Shown here one piece after another: positions 1-8,822 of a stretch of DNA of 42,226 bases. This DNA comes from Sulfurimonas sp. (GTDB taxonomy: Bacteria > Campylobacterota > Campylobacteria > Campylobacterales > Sulfurimonadaceae). A program made the position numbers and the translations under genes. The stretch covers positions 1 to 42,226 of the forward strand of contig NZ_JALNZY010000011.1 of assembly GCF_023229105.1 (NCBI RefSeq), read 5' to 3'. The notes under the pieces were generated by a model. It was not told the origin of the DNA and did not search any database. It was given only the letters and a program-made list of their open reading frames with translations. The stretch's first letter is position 1; each line of letters begins with the position of its first letter.

Positions 1-3000
1 CTTCGCCGGTAGTATTTCTAGCAATAATGGTGTCACTCCCTGCTCCACCATAAAGTTTGTCCACTCCACTCCAACCATCTAAATACATGCCGGAGTCATT
101 TGCGGTAATAGTATCGGCTCCTCTGCTACCGATAATTTTTGTAAAATTTTTAACTAAATCATCATAAATAGCACCTGTACTAAAATCCACTCTTGAATAA
201 TCAGCACCTTCAACTACCATCATATTAAGAACAAAACCATCGTTGGTTGCAGTGTAGTCAAGCGTATTTGTACCCGTTCCGCCATCTATAGTATCGTTAT
301 TTGAAGAAGTGGTATATTTGCCATATCCATATACAGTATCATCTCCACTTCCGGCATCTATGATATCATCATCTCTCTCGCCATAGATGATATCATCGCC
401 GTCTCCTCCATAAATAGTGTCGGCTCCATCTCCCCCTCTAATGGTATCTGCTCCGTCAAGACCATAAATTTTATCGTCACCTTGATGACCATTTAGAACA
501 TTATCTTGATTGTTTCCGTAAATTACATCAGCTGAAGTTGAACCGCCAAATCCTTCAAACTCATAAGCAAGGTTAATACCTCCGTTTGCGTTATATCCAT
601 CAGCCCATGTTCCATCTACGCCATCTGTGCTGTCTGTTGAATATTGAAGTGTGCCCGCTTCACTCAATCTAAGGCGAGAACCTGCTACTAAGCCATCATT
701 ATAAAGCTCCAAATAGTCCGTGCCTGCGCCGCCATAACTTATATCTAGTCCGGCTCCAGGTCGTAGATAATCATTTCCGTCTCCGCCATAGAGTATGTCA
801 TTACCACCTCTACTCTCCAATCTGTCATCCCCGTCAAGTCCCCAAAAAGTTTCCGCACTGTTGCCGCCATAGATAACGTCATTGCCGTTTGTGGCTCTTA
901 TCTGTTCGATATCTTTCACAAGGTCGATAAGTCTTTTTGTAGTTGTTTCTTTAACCATAACAAAATCAGAGCTGTTTAAATCAACAGTTATTCCTTGTAT
1001 CTCTTCCATAAAGCTTGAGTTTGTTGCAAGGTTTGGATAATCTGCAGGATTGTAGCTAATCCAATCACTTCCCGTACCACCATCTATAAAATCATAGCCG
1101 CCGCCAGCAAATATACGGTCATCTCCATCGCCTGCTTCTATAAAATTTGTACTTCCATTTCCATAGATAGTATCCGCATACTCCGAACCTCGGATATCTT
1201 CCATGTTAATGATTTTATCTTTTATGACAAAATCGCCCGCAGCATATCCAGCATAGTCAAACTCCTCTGAAAAAGGTCTGTCAAAACGGATAATCATTCC
1301 CTGCGTGGCATTTATGTAACTGACTGTATCCGTATCGGCTCCACCATCTATAAAATCTTCTCCACTGCCTGCAAAAAGCGTATCGTAACCATCTCCGCCA
1401 AGTAAAGTATTATTGCCGCCTCGACCATCTATTGTATCGCTTCCGTCAAGCCCGGATAAAACATTATCTTTAAGGGCATTTCCATAAATAGTATCGTTAT
1501 AATTGCTGCCTGTGATATTTTCAATATCTTTAAGAACATCATAACCTATTGCCTGAAGATTTTCTAAACCACTTTGTTCTTGTGCACCCGAAGTCCAATC
1601 ACTTGAAAATGTACCGCTCCACTCTCCGCCCGCCACTGCATTGCCCTCAGTAACACCCGCAGCAAGATTTGCAAATGCGGCAGCTATATTTGCTGCGCTA
1701 AGAGTTGTGCTAGCAGTAAGCGTTAAACCGCCGATACTCACCGACTGCCCTGCAATCAAATCCTTAAAAACTACACTGTGTTTTTCTGTAATCATATCAC
1801 TGCCTTGAACTGCACTGCTCACGGCATCCGTTGGAGCAGCGACAGCGCTCACTCCGCTAGAAGATATAACAATGTCTGCCACTGGCTCAGTCGGAGTTTG
1901 ACTTGTAAACGTTACGGTTGCGGTATCGGTAATCGCACCTGAAGACCATGCAGTAGTTTTTGCACCACTCCATGTTCCATTTGCTACAACAGCGCCAGTT
2001 GTAGCAGCACTGCTGTCGAGATTTGCAAAACCTGCGGCTACTTCTGCAGCAGTAATATTACCTATTGCAGTAAGCTTTAAGCCATCAACCGTTACTGATT
2101 GTCCCGCAATTAGGTCTTGAAATGTAAGCGCATGTTCTTCTGTTTGAGTTCCAGAAACTCCTTGAGTAGATGCTACATCAAGAGCATCCGGTGCGGCAAC
2201 TTCCAAAACTCCTGCCCAAGAGACAGTGATATCCTCTACGGCTGCATTTGGAGTGACACTTGTGAAAGTGATATTTTCCCCGATTATAGTATCTATAGCA
2301 CTACCGTTTTCATCGTATGTAAATTTTTCTACCCTGTTTGCAAATTTTGAAATAGCATTGATTTTATCATTTGTATCTATAACCTCATCGCCGTTAACAT
2401 CAATATTGAGTCCATCTACATGTACGCCATCCAAATCAACATACACCCCTTTGTAAGAGGCTAACATATCTATATCTAGAGAGTTTGCAATAGGGTTGCC
2501 ATTTTCATCGCTAAGCTCGTATGTTGCACTTAGTTTTTGATTTTCTTCAGCAGATATAAACCCTTCTTGTGCAAGCAGTTTTACCTCGCTTGACCCAAAA
2601 CTCTGCACATTTTCATAACTAACGGTATCTTCACCTGTATACTCTTTTGCATCAGCTGAATCATTATCTGTATCGCCATAGATGTAGTTTGTACCGCTTC
2701 CGCCATATAGCGTGTCATCTCCACCACTGAGATAGACCGTGTCGTCTCCCGCACCGTCATAAACTATATCTTTTACCATGCCACCGTATATAGTGCTATT
2801 CCCGCTACCGTCTTTTATGATATTATAGTTTGGCTCTTTTGATAAGATAAATCCCTCATCCTTCGCATTTGCAAAATCGGCTTTGTTGTATGTATAATCA
2901 TCGGCAACTGTTATATCTTTTAGTGCAAAAGTATATTCATTGGTATAGGACTGTTCAGGTTCTAAATCTGTTGTTTGCAAATAAGCATCATCGAGTTTAT

Positions 3001-5083
3001 AGTTAGAGGTTATGGCTACATTAAAAGGGTCGAGAGTTTGCGTATATTTTATTACAAACTCCACACTCTTAAAGTTTGTAATAAAATCAGGGCTACTATA
3101 ATCAATCGTATTGCCCAATTCATCTTTAAAAAGCATTTGATCTTTTGTGATGGTAGAACCGCTAATCTCATTCCCGTCTTTATCAAAAAGTATTACTCCC
3201 GAAGGAAGACCGTCCAAGATAAAGCTCTCAACATAAAATCCTTCAGGCATCTGCGGCTCAAATCTCAAGACTCTAGAGAGGTAGGTTGTAACAACCTCTT
3301 GACTAGAAGTAACCCCAACGTCAGCTGGTGCGTCAACTGTTGAGCCTGTAGAGCTTACGACAATGTCAGCAACATCAGTTGTTGCAGTTTGACTTGTAAA
3401 AATAACCTCAGCTCCAGTTGCCACGCCAGAAGCCCAATCAGCAGATAATGCTCCACTCCAATCACCGTTTGCTACAGCATTTCCATTTGCGACACTTGCA
3501 GCAAGAGTTGCAAAACCTGCGGCTACTTCTGCAGCCGTTAGAGCACCTGTTGCAGTAAGTTTCAAGCCATCAACAGTTACTGATTGACCAACTATTAAAT
3601 CTTGAAATGTAAGCGCGTGTGTTTCCGTGCCAGCTCCACCTTGAGTAGCAACAGTGCTAACATCAGTCGGTGCGGCAACTGTTGAGCCTAATGAAGTTGT
3701 GACAATATCAGCAACTTCTACATTTGGAGTTACACTTGTAAAAGTAACCTCAGTTCCAGTTGCCGCACCAGAAGCCCAATCAGCAGATAATGCTCCATCC
3801 CACGAGCCGTTTGCTACAGCATTTCCGGTAGCCGCACTAGCACTTAAAGAGGCAAAAGCAGTTGCAACATCAGCTGCAGTAATTGCATCGGTTGCAGTTA
3901 GTTTTAATCCATCAACAGTAACTGACTGTCCAGCAAGTAGGTCTTTAAAAGTTAGAGTATTTACATCTGTAAAGCTTGGCGGTGTATCGCTAAAGTAGGT
4001 AGAGTCTTCTGCTCTTATTACCATATCTTCACTTCTATCACTAATATCTATAGTTTCTGGCTCAAACTGGTTGGTTATAGAATCAAATTTATACCCATTG
4101 ATACTTCCGCCGCCACCTAAAATTTCAATCTGCCCCTCATCATTTGTCGTCTCACTGTATCTTACTTGATGTGCCGTAGCCTTAAAATAAAAAGCCGGTT
4201 TTGCTGCATCAGGTGGTCCATTACCATCACCATTTCCATCGCCGTAATCCGTAAAATCATTTTCTGGAAAGTAGTCTGTAAAATCATTTTCTGGAAAGTA
4301 GTCTGTAAAATCATTTTCTGGCATCATCTCCTCATCAGGTTTCGGAATCATCTCAACGTCAGGCTTTGGAATCATCTCAACGTCAGGCTTATACGCATCA
4401 AAGTCATTCCGAGGTCTTGGAGGCTGCGTGTATCGACCTAAAAACTGATTGCTAAATTCATTTGGGGTACTACTCTCTACCACGGTTGGAGTTGGTTCTT
4501 GAAACGCAAAATCATCTAGTTTAGTTGAGCTATCTTCAAATGCAAACTGTTGATTTTGCACTTGAGCATTCGTGCTCGGTAGCAAGTCATTAAAATTATC
4601 TTGCTGCAGTATAGCTTGACTTAATTTTTGCACCTCCTCTTCATACTCTTCTACGATTTTCTTAACTCTATCTTCTTGCTGTATATCCGCTTCAACCGCT
4701 ATAGAGTCAAAGGGCAAGTCGTTTACCTCTTCAACTTGAGAGAGGACATCACTTAGAGTGAATTTCTGCGCTCCCGTGCCCAAAAAAGAGGGTGGGTTTT
4801 CGCCATATCCCATAAGCGCCATGGAGACAAAAGTAAAAACTCCTCCGTTTGGCATAGTTACAACGATATCGCCACCAACAAGACGATACTCCAAAGATTC
4901 AACATCAATATCTTCCATCTCATACAAGACATCATCACCAGGCCGAACATATACCGCCACATTTTGACCTTTTAAGGGTGCTTTATTTATAACAACTTTT
5001 TTGTCTTGGTACTGCAAAACGCTATTTGTATCAACCGGAACTTCTGCTGTTTGAGCAGTTTGGTTTATGCTTTGATCTGCCAT
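1..5083 (-). CDS. Giant RTX/Ig-like repeat adhesin, type I secreted (3' end outside window)
   Basis: The minus-strand frame stays open from an ATG at 5083 to the window edge, giving at least 1694 codons; AGGGGGTG lies upstream as ribosome site. There is no Sec signal peptide, as expected for a type I substrate. Order: a 100-130 residue N-terminal domain containing GGDIVVTMPNGGVFTFVS (BapA/LapA-prefix-like), an acidic Gln/Glu-rich linker, short tandem repeats (KPDVEMIP, ENDFTDYFP), paired modules of about 110 residues starting near GQSVTVDGLKLTAT, a further all-beta region, an EF-hand-like loop DVNGDEVIDTND (2367-2402), more modules, then many Ca-binding nonapeptides (GGDGDDIIYG type). The exporter, fusion protein and TolC encoded upstream in the same direction are the likely secretion machine. 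Role in attachment or biofilm is inferred from family. The C-terminal secretion signal is not visible. No TAAG/PAAG-like LapG site was found in the first 130 residues. Confidence 0.9.
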   Translation of the reverse strand, partial: MADQSINQTAQTAEVPVDTNSVLQYQDKKVVINKAPLKGQNVAVYVRPGDDVLYEMEDIDVESLEYRLVGGDIVVTMPNGGVFTFVSMALMGYGENPPSFLGTGAQKFTLSDVLSQVEEVNDLPFDSIAVEADIQQEDRVKKIVEEYEEEVQKLSQAILQQDNFNDLLPSTNAQVQNQQFAFEDSSTKLDDFAFQEPTPTVVESSTPNEFSNQFLGRYTQPPRPRNDFDAYKPDVEMIPKPDVEMIPKPDEEMMPENDFTDYFPENDFTDYFPENDFTDYGDGNGDGNGPPDAAKPAFYFKATAHQVRYSETTNDEGQIEILGGGGSINGYKFDSITNQFEPETIDISDRSEDMVIRAEDSTYFSDTPPSFTDVNTLTFKDLLAGQSVTVDGLKLTATDAITAADVATAFASLSASAATGNAVANGSWDGALSADWASGAATGTEVTFTSVTPNVEVADIVTTSLGSTVAAPTDVSTVATQGGAGTETHALTFQDLIVGQSVTVDGLKLTATGALTAAEVAAGFATLAASVANGNAVANGDWSGALSADWASGVATGAEVIFTSQTATTDVADIVVSSTGSTVDAPADVGVTSSQEVVTTYLSRVLRFEPQMPEGFYVESFILDGLPSGVILFDKDGNEISGSTITKDQMLFKDELGNTIDYSSPDFITNFKSVEFVIKYTQTLDPFNVAITSNYKLDDAYLQTTDLEPEQSYTNEYTFALKDITVADDYTYNKADFANAKDEGFILSKEPNYNIIKDGSGNSTIYGGMVKDIVYDGAGDDTVYLSGGDDTLYGGSGTNYIYGDTDNDSADAKEYTGEDTVSYENVQSFGSSEVKLLAQEGFISAEENQKLSATYELSDENGNPIANSLDIDMLASYKGVYVDLDGVHVDGLNIDVNGDEVIDTNDKINAISKFANRVEKFTYDENGSAIDTIIGENITFTSVTPNAAVEDITVSWAGVLEVAAPDALDVASTQGVSGTQTEEHALTFQDLIAGQSVTVDGLKLTAIGNITAAEVAAGFANLDSSAATTGAVVANGTWSGAKTTAWSSGAITDTATVTFTSQTPTEPVADIVISSSGVSAVAAPTDAVSSAVQGSDMITEKHSVVFKDLIAGQSVSIGGLTLTASTTLSAANIAAAFANLAAGVTEGNAVAGGEWSGTFSSDWTSGAQEQSGLENLQAIGYDVLKDIENITGSNYNDTIYGNALKDNVLSGLDGSDTIDGRGGNNTLLGGDGYDTLFAGSGEDFIDGGADTDTVSYINATQGMIIRFDRPFSEEFDYAGYAAGDFVIKDKIINMEDIRGSEYADTIYGNGSTNFIEAGDGDDRIFAGGGYDFIDGGTGSDWISYNPADYPNLATNSSFMEEIQGITVDLNSSDFVMVKETTTKRLIDLVKDIEQIRATNGNDVIYGGNSAETFWGLDGDDRLESRGGNDILYGGDGNDYLRPGAGLDISYGGAGTDYLELYNDGLVAGSRLRLSEAGTLQYSTDSTDGVDGTWADGYNANGGINLAYEFEGFGGSTSADVIYGNNQDNVLNGHQGDDKIYGLDGADTIRGGDGADTIYGGDGDDIIYGERDDDIIDAGSGDDTVYGYGKYTTSSNNDTIDGGTGTNTLDYTATNDGFVLNMMVVEGADYSRVDFSTGAIYDDLVKNFTKIIGSRGADTITANDSGMYLDGWSGVDKLYGGAGSDTIIARNTTGE
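15..1500 (-). repeat. RTX Ca-binding nonapeptide blocks in the adhesin
   Basis: Within the adhesin frame, GGxGxDxUx-type repeats occur in clusters at roughly 240-530, 750-890, 1050-1200 and 1340-1500, with a last partial cluster near 15-110 and an outlying one near 2690-2830. Examples are GGDGADTIYGGDGDDIIYG and GLDGSDTIDGRGGNNTLLGG. Clusters are separated by stretches of 60-100 residues that contain recurrent phrases such as DTVSYINATQG and SDWISYNPADY, typical of RTX-adhesin spacer segments. In the family these form Ca-loaded parallel beta-rolls that fold after export. Confidence 0.9.
1590..2285 (-). repeat. Second set of ~110-residue adhesin modules, permuted register
   Basis: Reading the adhesin N to C, this stretch holds an isolated module tail (FTSVTPNAAVEDI, about 2285-2134), one full module (about 2133-1786, beginning HALTFQDLIAGQSVTV) and a module head without tail (about 1785-1590, FKDLIAGQSVSIGGL ending WTSGAQEQ). 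The register is thus shifted relative to the first set at 3295-3957, where two head-to-tail modules are complete. Confidence 0.75.
3295..3957 (-). repeat. First set of ~110-residue adhesin modules, two copies
   Basis: Two consecutive modules of about 113 and 108 residues, starting near 3957 and 3618, share the core AGQSVTVDGLKLTAT, then (A)DVA.(A/G)FA.L, NAVANG, SADWASG and VTFTS/VIFTS. High similarity between copies, also at DNA level, suggests recent duplication. The fold is presumably an Ig-like extender; this is inferred from the all-beta, Thr/Ala/Val-rich pattern and position. Confidence 0.8.
4248..4321 (-). repeat. 27-bp in-frame tandem repeat in the adhesin (ENDFTDYFP)
   Basis: Two complete 27-bp units (4248-4274, 4275-4301) differ by one base, and a third begins at 4302 and runs to about 4321. 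Each encodes the nonapeptide ENDFTDYFP. Because the unit is a multiple of three, slippage would change linker length without breaking the frame. Confidence 0.9.
4320..4391 (-). repeat. 24-bp in-frame tandem repeat in the adhesin (KPDVEMIP)
   Basis: Three 24-bp units (4320-4343, 4344-4367, 4368-4391) directly abut the 27-bp repeat. The second and third differ only in the last base; the first is diverged and encodes KPDEEMMP. Acidic and Pro-rich, they form part of a flexible linker between the N-terminal domain and the first modules. Confidence 0.85.
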
Positions 5084-5130
5084 TGTTACACCCCCTAAAT
5101 ATTGTCTTGTTTTTTATAACTCTTCGCTAA

Positions 5131-5139
5131 AATATAGCA
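5131..5139 (-). promoter_or_regulatory. Candidate extended -10 for the adhesin gene
   Basis: On the minus strand TGC-TATATT lies about 48 bases before the adhesin ATG, giving a leader near 41 nt. There is no clear -35, which is usual for Campylobacterota sigma-70 promoters. The gap to the preceding Sel1 gene (105 bp) supports separate transcription. Confidence 0.4.
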
Positions 5140-5166
5140 TCTTTTTGTCATATCTTTCATTTTATC

Positions 5167-5184
5167 ATATATTTTAAAATATAT
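5167..5184. repeat. 18-bp perfect AT palindrome between Sel1 gene and adhesin
   Basis: ATATATTTTAAAATATAT is perfectly self-complementary. It starts 5 bp past the Sel1 stop and lies about 30 bp upstream of the candidate adhesin -10. It could be an operator or a weak hairpin. The AT content makes chance occurrence fairly likely. Confidence 0.4.
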
Positions 5185-5188
5185 TACT

Positions 5189-6133
5189 TTATTTTTTACT
5201 TACTCTTTTTAGGAAAGCATCTGCAAAAGGGTAGCCATTTTTTTTTGATTTATCCATCCAAAAAAGTCCTTCTTCTTTGTTTTGCGCAACTCCATATCCC
5301 TCATAATAAAAAAGCCCGATATAGTATTGCGCTTTAGCATATCCAGCGGCAGCGGCTTCAAAATACCAAAAAAATGCTTCCTCATAACTCTGCTCAACTA
5401 GCTCTGCACTTCTGTAAAAATCTCCAAGCTGTGTTTGCGCAAATATATTTCCTTTTTTCGCAGAAAACTCAAGCCAAAAAATTGTTTTATCATACTCTTT
5501 TGAAGTACCCTCTGCGCTGTAATACATCAGAGCTAAATTAAAGGCTGCTACATCATCACCAAGATTTGCCGCTCTCTCATACCACTCAAACGCTTTTTTC
5601 AAATCCTTTTGCGTACCGATACCAAAATAATATAACCGCGCCAAATTATTTTGAGCAGGAACAAGTCCATTGTTTGCAGCTTTTTCATACATAGCAAAAG
5701 CTTTTTTTAAAGCCTTATCATCAAATTCAAAAGTTTCATAAATCATAGCGAGATTAAACTGGGCAAGAGCATATCCTTGCATTGCCGAGCGCTCATATAG
5801 TTCCATAGCCTTTTTTATATTTTTCTCTACACCGATACCGTTTTCATAAAAATATGCCAATGTGTTTTGAGCAATTGCATTATCAGCAGCTGCCGATTTT
5901 TTTAGCCAATAAGCACTTTGAGCTAAATTTTTTTCAACTCCCTCGCCAAATCTATACATTAATGCAAGATTATACTGTGCATTTGAGTTGTTTTCATCTG
6001 CTACAGCTATAAACAGCTCATGCGCCTTCATAAACTCTCTATTTTTATAAAATTCCATCCCTTTTTCAAAGTCATCACAAAATGCAAAAGATAAAAACAG
6101 TGCCTGCAGCAGAATTAATTTAGTGATTTTCAT
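5189..6133 (-). CDS. Secreted Sel1-like repeat (TPR-type) protein
   Basis: About 314 residues from the ATG at 6133. The upstream in-frame TTG at 6145 is less likely because GGAG sits 6 nt before the ATG and the protein then begins with a clean signal peptide (MKITKLILLQALFLSFAFC). The rest is six to seven Sel1-like repeats of about 36 residues, with the typical pattern AQYNLALMYRFGEGV..(N)..A..W..KAA. Such solenoids act as periplasmic or cell-surface scaffolds. It overlaps the lipoprotein gene by 14 bp and is the last gene before the adhesin, so a role in adhesin assembly or retention is a reasonable inference, but nothing in the sequence proves it. Confidence 0.85.
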   Translation of the reverse strand: MKITKLILLQALFLSFAFCDDFEKGMEFYKNREFMKAHELFIAVADENNSNAQYNLALMYRFGEGVEKNLAQSAYWLKKSAAADNAIAQNTLAYFYENGIGVEKNIKKAMELYERSAMQGYALAQFNLAMIYETFEFDDKALKKAFAMYEKAANNGLVPAQNNLARLYYFGIGTQKDLKKAFEWYERAANLGDDVAAFNLALMYYSAEGTSKEYDKTIFWLEFSAKKGNIFAQTQLGDFYRSAELVEQSYEEAFFWYFEAAAAGYAKAQYYIGLFYYEGYGVAQNKEEGLFWMDKSKKNGYPFADAFLKRVSKK

Positions 6134-6656
6134 CACAAACTCCAAATGGGTTTTTTACATTATCTTTTACAAGACCATTTTCAAACTCATTTTTTATTTT
6201 ACATTCGCTCATATCTTTTGTCGGTTCAATAAAGATATTTTTACAATTTTCTTTGCTTGTAAAAAGCTCTATTTTCTCCCAAAATTCATTGTGACGAATT
6301 TGCAAATTTTTATGCTCTAAAGAACTATATTTGTTCATTTTTTTTACACCAAAAGAACCATCAAGCATCAAAGTTGCCAAGGTTCCGCATGCGTCCTCTT
6401 CAACCTTTAGTACATAATCTTCATGAAACAAAACATGAAAAATCAAATCTATTTTCGTCGCTTCAAGTCGGTCCCTGTAAGAATCCACAATATACTCATG
6501 ATGCTTATCAGTTAAAAAAGCATATTTACCTGCAAGTAAAATATCATCTTTTGCATAGTTTGGATAGTATTTAGAGACAAGAACTTCTTTATGGCTACAG
6601 CCACTAAAGAGTAAAAAAACAACACTTAAACCAACACCAAAAAGAGTCTTTTTCAT
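6120..6656 (-). CDS. Small lipoprotein, function unknown
   Basis: 178 residues. The N-terminus is a lipoprotein signal peptide with lipobox LFSGC, so lipidation at about Cys20 is expected. The mature part contains four further Cys residues in loosely spaced positions (EEDACGTL, KENCKN, MSECKI, FGVCDE), which could form two disulfides in the periplasm. No family is recognised. It lies 9 bp after the LapD-like gene and overlaps the Sel1 gene, so it belongs to the adhesin secretion operon. An outer-membrane partner of the TolC or OmpA protein is possible but speculative. Confidence 0.75.
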   Translation of the reverse strand: MKKTLFGVGLSVVFLLFSGCSHKEVLVSKYYPNYAKDDILLAGKYAFLTDKHHEYIVDSYRDRLEATKIDLIFHVLFHEDYVLKVEEDACGTLATLMLDGSFGVKKMNKYSSLEHKNLQIRHNEFWEKIELFTSKENCKNIFIEPTKDMSECKIKNEFENGLVKDNVKNPFGVCDENH

Positions 6657-6665
6657 CTACTTGCC

Positions 6666-8822
6666 TTAATAATTACTAATAGCGTCTAAGCCCATGCCCT
6701 CACATACCTCAATATCTCTTTCGTCTCTTATATTATCGCCGATTATGAGAATTTCATGAGACTGCCCAAGATTTATGACGGTTCTTAGAAAATGTTTTTT
6801 ATCTCTGTCATTAAATATATTAGTAGTATATTCTTTATTTATTCTTAAATAGTCCAGCTGCAACTCTTCTAACTGCTCTATTGCAAAGTCGTTTATACTA
6901 AACCTTTTTAAAATAATTTTTGCCCCAAATCTATGAATCTCTTGTGTGAAATTTTTAAATGTCTCCACGTCCGTAGAAGCATTGTAGGAGGTCATACTAA
7001 AAATAATTTTTTTAGAAATATTTTCATTAAATAAAAACAAAGAGTGTAGCCACGTTAAAAATTCATTATCTTTAAGTGAGAGCATTGATAAATTTATAAC
7101 AATGCTGTATTTAAAATCATTTGTTTTAATGTAATTCACAACCAATTCTATGATTTTTTTATCAAACGAAACTGCAAGTTTAATCTTTTCTGCAGCAGAC
7201 ATAAATACGCCGATAGAAAATTTTTCTCTGTTTTTATCATAAAGCATAGGAATTGCTTCTAGCATAATGATTTTGTTATCTTCCATGCTTCTTGTCTCAA
7301 AACCATACTCTATTTCAAAAAAGTTATTTTCTATTATTTCTCTTACATTTTGCTCTATCACACTAAACTTATCTAGAACTTCAGATGGGCTTATCACATA
7401 GTAATAATTTTCGCTATTTTTTGCAATGTTATATGCATCACTTAAAGAGTGTAAAATGGAGTCTATTGTTCCGTACTTATCAAAGGGAATAAGTCCAAAA
7501 TAAGCTGGTTTATTTTCTACTTCATAACGCATACCCATATCTTTGAGCTCTTCTTGAAGATTTTTAGAAAACTCTAAAATTTTCTCTTCATCTTCATTTT
7601 TAAGAATCATTGCAAATTCTGAACCAAAAAATCTATAGAGCGTAGCTTCTTGCAAACTAAGTTCATAAAATTTGTTCTGCACGACATTGGCAAACTCTTC
7701 TATATAGTGATTTGCCAAAGCCGAACCGAATTTTTTTGTAAACTCTCCTAAAGACTCAAGCTTAATAGTTCCGACAAATCCATCCGAACCGACAATAAAC
7801 ATATTTTTCAAATCCAATTCAAAAACTTTTTGATTTGGAAGTCCCGTTAAATCATCAGTAAAGATTTTTCTCTCTAAAATATTTTTATTTATGTTAAGTT
7901 CATTAAGAACTATGATATATTTTTTTGTTATATTACCAAGCAAACGAAAAGCTTCATCTACCTCCTCGCTTATTACCTCTTTTTTATCAATAAATACAAA
8001 ATTATTTTTAAGCGTCTCAGCCATACTCTCTTTAAAATGTTTTATAGAATTTAAAAGCATTCTTTTTATAAATATAATATAAATTCCTATAAAAATCAGC
8101 CCTAGTAGCAATATAGAAAGAAAATAATATATCAAATATGTTCTTAGCAGAGCTGCTGTTTTGTCTTTTAACATGCTTTGATCTATGATATATTCAAGTT
8201 CTACAAATGGTTTGTTAAACATAGGAATGCTTTTTTTCTCCCTTAAAAAAGTACCTAGTGTTTTATTTTTATCAAAAGAGTCTGAGTTAAACTCTTTTTT
8301 TGAGACCTCATATCCAAAATAAATGTTAGAGATTGCATTAATAAGCATCTCGTTTTTGTACAAAAAAAACTTAAAAACAATCGGCTTCTGTGAGCTAAAA
8401 TCTTTTGGGCTTAAAAATTCGTACATGTTGTTCTCAAGAGCCGCAACCTGACCATTTTTGGCATCTGTTACTACATCATTAATCTCCCAATCACTATTTT
8501 TTGCATAATTAGAGTTGTGAAGAAGTGTCTCTTTTGAAAATAAAAATCTTTTATAAGAGAGCTTAATAGAACTAATCTCGGTTGTTTGTATAGCAGATAA
8601 GAGCATGGCACGGATGGCTTCATGGCTGGAACTAAATAAGCCATCTTGCAGCTCCTCAAAAACAACCTCTGTACTATGCCTGATGCTCTCATTAAATTCA
8701 TTTTTTATTGCTGCTTTATGACTAAAGTAGCTATACACAAAAAGAGTGGTTACCACTAGTAAAAAAAACAAAACGCTTAATGCAAATTTTATACCTATGG
8801 TAAATTTTAATTTATTTTTCAA
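6666..8822 (-). CDS. LapD-like membrane protein with degenerate GGDEF and EAL domains
   Basis: 718 residues starting at a TTG that overlaps the TolC stop (TTGA). TM1 is about residues 12-33, a periplasmic domain about 34-222, TM2 about 229-251, a short HAMP-like linker to about 315, GGDEF-like about 318-478 (starts FTDDLTGLPN), EAL-like about 490-718. The catalytic sequences are lost: FGSEF at 399-403 replaces GGDEF, EAI at 522-524 replaces EAL, the DDFG region reads KRFSINDF, and the protein stops soon after the usual EGVE position, which reads GDNIRD. The architecture matches LapD, the inside-out c-di-GMP receptor of large adhesin systems. I infer a receptor rather than an enzyme. Whether it still binds c-di-GMP is uncertain. 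No LapG partner is seen in the window. Confidence 0.8.
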   Translation of the reverse strand: MKNKLKFTIGIKFALSVLFFLLVVTTLFVYSYFSHKAAIKNEFNESIRHSTEVVFEELQDGLFSSSHEAIRAMLLSAIQTTEISSIKLSYKRFLFSKETLLHNSNYAKNSDWEINDVVTDAKNGQVAALENNMYEFLSPKDFSSQKPIVFKFFLYKNEMLINAISNIYFGYEVSKKEFNSDSFDKNKTLGTFLREKKSIPMFNKPFVELEYIIDQSMLKDKTAALLRTYLIYYFLSILLLGLIFIGIYIIFIKRMLLNSIKHFKESMAETLKNNFVFIDKKEVISEEVDEAFRLLGNITKKYIIVLNELNINKNILERKIFTDDLTGLPNQKVFELDLKNMFIVGSDGFVGTIKLESLGEFTKKFGSALANHYIEEFANVVQNKFYELSLQEATLYRFFGSEFAMILKNEDEEKILEFSKNLQEELKDMGMRYEVENKPAYFGLIPFDKYGTIDSILHSLSDAYNIAKNSENYYYVISPSEVLDKFSVIEQNVREIIENNFFEIEYGFETRSMEDNKIIMLEAIPMLYDKNREKFSIGVFMSAAEKIKLAVSFDKKIIELVVNYIKTNDFKYSIVINLSMLSLKDNEFLTWLHSLFLFNENISKKIIFSMTSYNASTDVETFKNFTQEIHRFGAKIILKRFSINDFAIEQLEELQLDYLRINKEYTTNIFNDRDKKHFLRTVINLGQSHEILIIGDNIRDERDIEVCEGMGLDAISNY

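Noticed and set aside
240..1500. CRISPR-like regular short repeats
   Set aside because: Repeats are diverged, in frame and encode RTX nonapeptides; there are no conserved repeat-spacer units.
2117..4967. Several plus-strand frames of 60-122 codons across the adhesin gene
   Set aside because: They are opposite-strand shadows of the long minus-strand adhesin frame, lack ribosome sites and change with the adhesin repeats.
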